7,655 bases of DNA from Gemmatimonadales bacterium UBA2975. Lineage in GTDB: Bacteria > Gemmatimonadota > Gemmatimonadetes > Longimicrobiales > Gaopeijiaceae. The translations under genes and the position numbers were made by a program. This document shows positions 6,544 through 7,655 of this stretch, piece after piece. How positions within the stretch are numbered: the stretch's first letter is position 1; the number at the start of each line of letters is the position of its first letter. The stretch lies in the NCBI GenBank assembly GCA_002348265.1, contig DEAT01000027.1:1-7655 (forward strand), written 5' to 3'. Below the pieces are notes generated by a model. It was given only the letters and a program-made list of their open reading frames with translations. It was not told the DNA's origin and did no database searches.

Positions 6544-7524
6544 CTAAGACATGGGCAAACTATCGATGAGGCGAATCATACGATCGATTTGATCTGGATT
6601 GGGAATGCGTCCACGTCCAGCGCCTAAATTGTCCACCATATGTTCGGGATTGCTGGTCCCAGGACAAACCGCGGTCACTGCTGGGTGAGCAATCGCAAAC
6701 TTCAACATGAACTGCGCCCATGTATACGCGTCCAATTCAGAAGCCCAATCCGGGAGCGAACGGTTCCCTATGCGTCTCCACATTCTTTGCCTACCAAAAG
6801 GCAAATAGACCAAAACTCCAATCTGGCGTTCGATTGCCATTGGAAAAATGACCTCTTCAGCTCTTCGATTGTCGACAGAATAGTCTATGCCGATGAAATC
6901 AATCGGTTCACTGCGCATGACATCGACAAGATCAGAGTACTGATCAGCAAACGTTGTCGTGATCCCTATGTAACGGATATAACCATTTTGTTTTAGCTCC
7001 CGCAAAAGAGCGATTTGCGTCAGCGGGTCGCCCATGTTGTGAACCTGAAAAAGGTCAATCTGAGGGATCCGCAATCGGAGAAAGGAACGCTGAATTTGAT
7101 ACCGCGCCTCAGCTAGGTCCGCAGAATCCTTAATGCCGCCACTAACACGGGCTGCGTTCATTTTTGTCGCCCACCAAATCCGATCCGAAATCCCCAACTC
7201 GGCTGCCACTTGACCCGACACCTGTTCACTAGCGCCATAGCTGTAGGCGGTGTCGAAAACAGATCCCCCGCCATCAGTTAATGCCCTCAAAACGCTTCGA
7301 ATCACATCATACTTCTCAGTACGAGATTCACGAAGAGCCGTAGCCGAGTAAGTATTTGCACTACCTAGCCCAATAACAGGGAGAAGTTCACCTGTACTCG
7401 GAATAGTACGTTTGATAAGCGGCTTAGCCCCAACCTCAATCAACGCATCAGCAATCTGGGGGCGAAGACCGAGTGCACCAGCCGCAACGAAAGTCTTCCG
7501 GAGCCATGTGCGTCTGGATATCAT
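6544..7524 (-). CDS. Tat-exported aldo/keto reductase
   Basis: This 326-residue protein starts at the ATG 7524-7522. In-frame upstream starts (GTG at 7560, ATG at 7551) are rejected because GAGAGG sits 6 nt before this ATG and the signal peptide then begins at residue 2. The N-terminus, ISRRTWLRK followed by VAAGALGL, is a twin-arginine signal, with cleavage probably near residue 27. The remainder is an NAD(P)H-dependent (alpha/beta)8 aldo/keto reductase fold. The catalytic tetrad is complete: Asp91 and Tyr96 in FDTAYSYG, Lys121 in WATKM and His162 in FQVHN. YIRYIGITT is the typical mid-barrel strand, and CPGTSNPEHMVDNLGAG near the end is the cofactor-phosphate region. The natural substrate is not evident; the family reduces aldehydes, ketones and sugars. 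It is convergent with the LRR gene and has its own promoter region, so no functional link to the importer is shown. Confidence 0.93.
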   Translation of the reverse strand: MISRRTWLRKTFVAAGALGLRPQIADALIEVGAKPLIKRTIPSTGELLPVIGLGSANTYSATALRESRTEKYDVIRSVLRALTDGGGSVFDTAYSYGASEQVSGQVAAELGISDRIWWATKMNAARVSGGIKDSADLAEARYQIQRSFLRLRIPQIDLFQVHNMGDPLTQIALLRELKQNGYIRYIGITTTFADQYSDLVDVMRSEPIDFIGIDYSVDNRRAEEVIFPMAIERQIGVLVYLPFGRQRMWRRIGNRSLPDWASELDAYTWAQFMLKFAIAHPAVTAVCPGTSNPEHMVDNLGAGRGRIPNPDQIDRMIRLIDSLPMS

Positions 7525-7530
7525 CGTGAG

Positions 7531-7536
7531 CCTCTC
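7531..7536 (-). promoter_or_regulatory. Ribosome-binding site deciding the reductase start
   Basis: On the minus strand GAGAGG is 6 nt from the ATG at 7524. Starting there puts the twin-arginine motif at residues 4-5, as expected for a Tat signal, whereas the upstream starts would add 9-12 residues and lack an equivalent site. Confidence 0.7.
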
Positions 7537-7560
7537 AGGAGCGCAGACCATCTCTATCAC

Positions 7561-7655
7561 CTAACCAGTGGTCAGGCCTACGCTATCTAATGTCACGCAA
7601 TTCTGCTGCGGGTGCAGTCAAGGAACAAGGCCTGCTCAGACTCACCCAGCGGCTC
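7561..7655. other. Upstream region of the reductase, no gene recognised
   Basis: No open frame, tRNA-like fold or repeat array is visible in these last 95 bases. The reductase promoter should lie here. On the minus strand TTGACT (7621-7616) resembles a -35 box, but no -10 box occurs at the right distance, so no promoter is called. Confidence 0.4.

Noticed and set aside
7616..7621. TTGACT on the minus strand as a -35 box for the reductase
   Set aside because: No -10-like hexamer lies 16-18 nt downstream; the nearest candidate, TAGATA, is 26 nt away.
1..7655. CRISPR array, insertion sequence, tRNA or rRNA, prophage genes
   Set aside because: No regularly spaced repeats, transposase motifs, terminal inverted repeats, cloverleaf or ribosomal RNA segments were seen on either strand.

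Overview
The window encodes a cell-envelope gene set from a Gram-negative bacterium. It has a SusC/RagA-type TonB-dependent outer-membrane receptor, its SusD/RagB-type lipoprotein partner, three further predicted lipoproteins and a Tat-exported aldo/keto reductase. Clear Shine-Dalgarno sites (e.g. AAGGAG before the SusD-like gene) and moderate-to-high GC argue against Bacteroidota, where SusCD pairs are classic but such sites are scarce. Together with the style of the small lipoproteins, this points to Gemmatimonadota or a related phylum, perhaps a marine lineage. That assignment is inference; the window has no marker gene.

Layout. Positions 1-121 are a leader with a perfect 20-bp palindrome (23-42). 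Positions 122-4405 are a two-gene SusC-SusD operon on the plus strand, with 6 nt between the stop codon and the first possible SusD start. A long hairpin (about 4411-4482) separates this operon from a convergent minus-strand gene (4495-4962). That gene encodes a 155-residue lipoprotein whose C-terminal half resembles the plug domain of a TonB receptor but has no barrel. A divergent intergenic region (4963-5031) then leads to a plus-strand pair: a small lipoprotein (5032-5556) and a leucine-rich-repeat lipoprotein (5565-6482). The stop codon of the first lies inside the likely ribosome-binding site of the second. A 61-bp convergent gap leads to a minus-strand aldo/keto reductase with a twin-arginine signal (7524-6544). 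Positions 7561-7655 hold no recognisable gene.

How the genes may work together. By family precedent the SusC- and SusD-like proteins form a lidded importer for an oligomeric or bulky nutrient, driven by TonB. No glycoside hydrolase, peptidase or regulator lies in the window, so the substrate cannot be read from context. The plug-like lipoprotein, the small lipoprotein and the LRR lipoprotein would all sit in the envelope, but nothing in the sequence proves they act with the importer. The reductase would act in the periplasm if its Tat signal is real. The most unusual item is the barrel-less plug-like lipoprotein next to a full-length receptor with which it shares a gapless 34-residue similarity.
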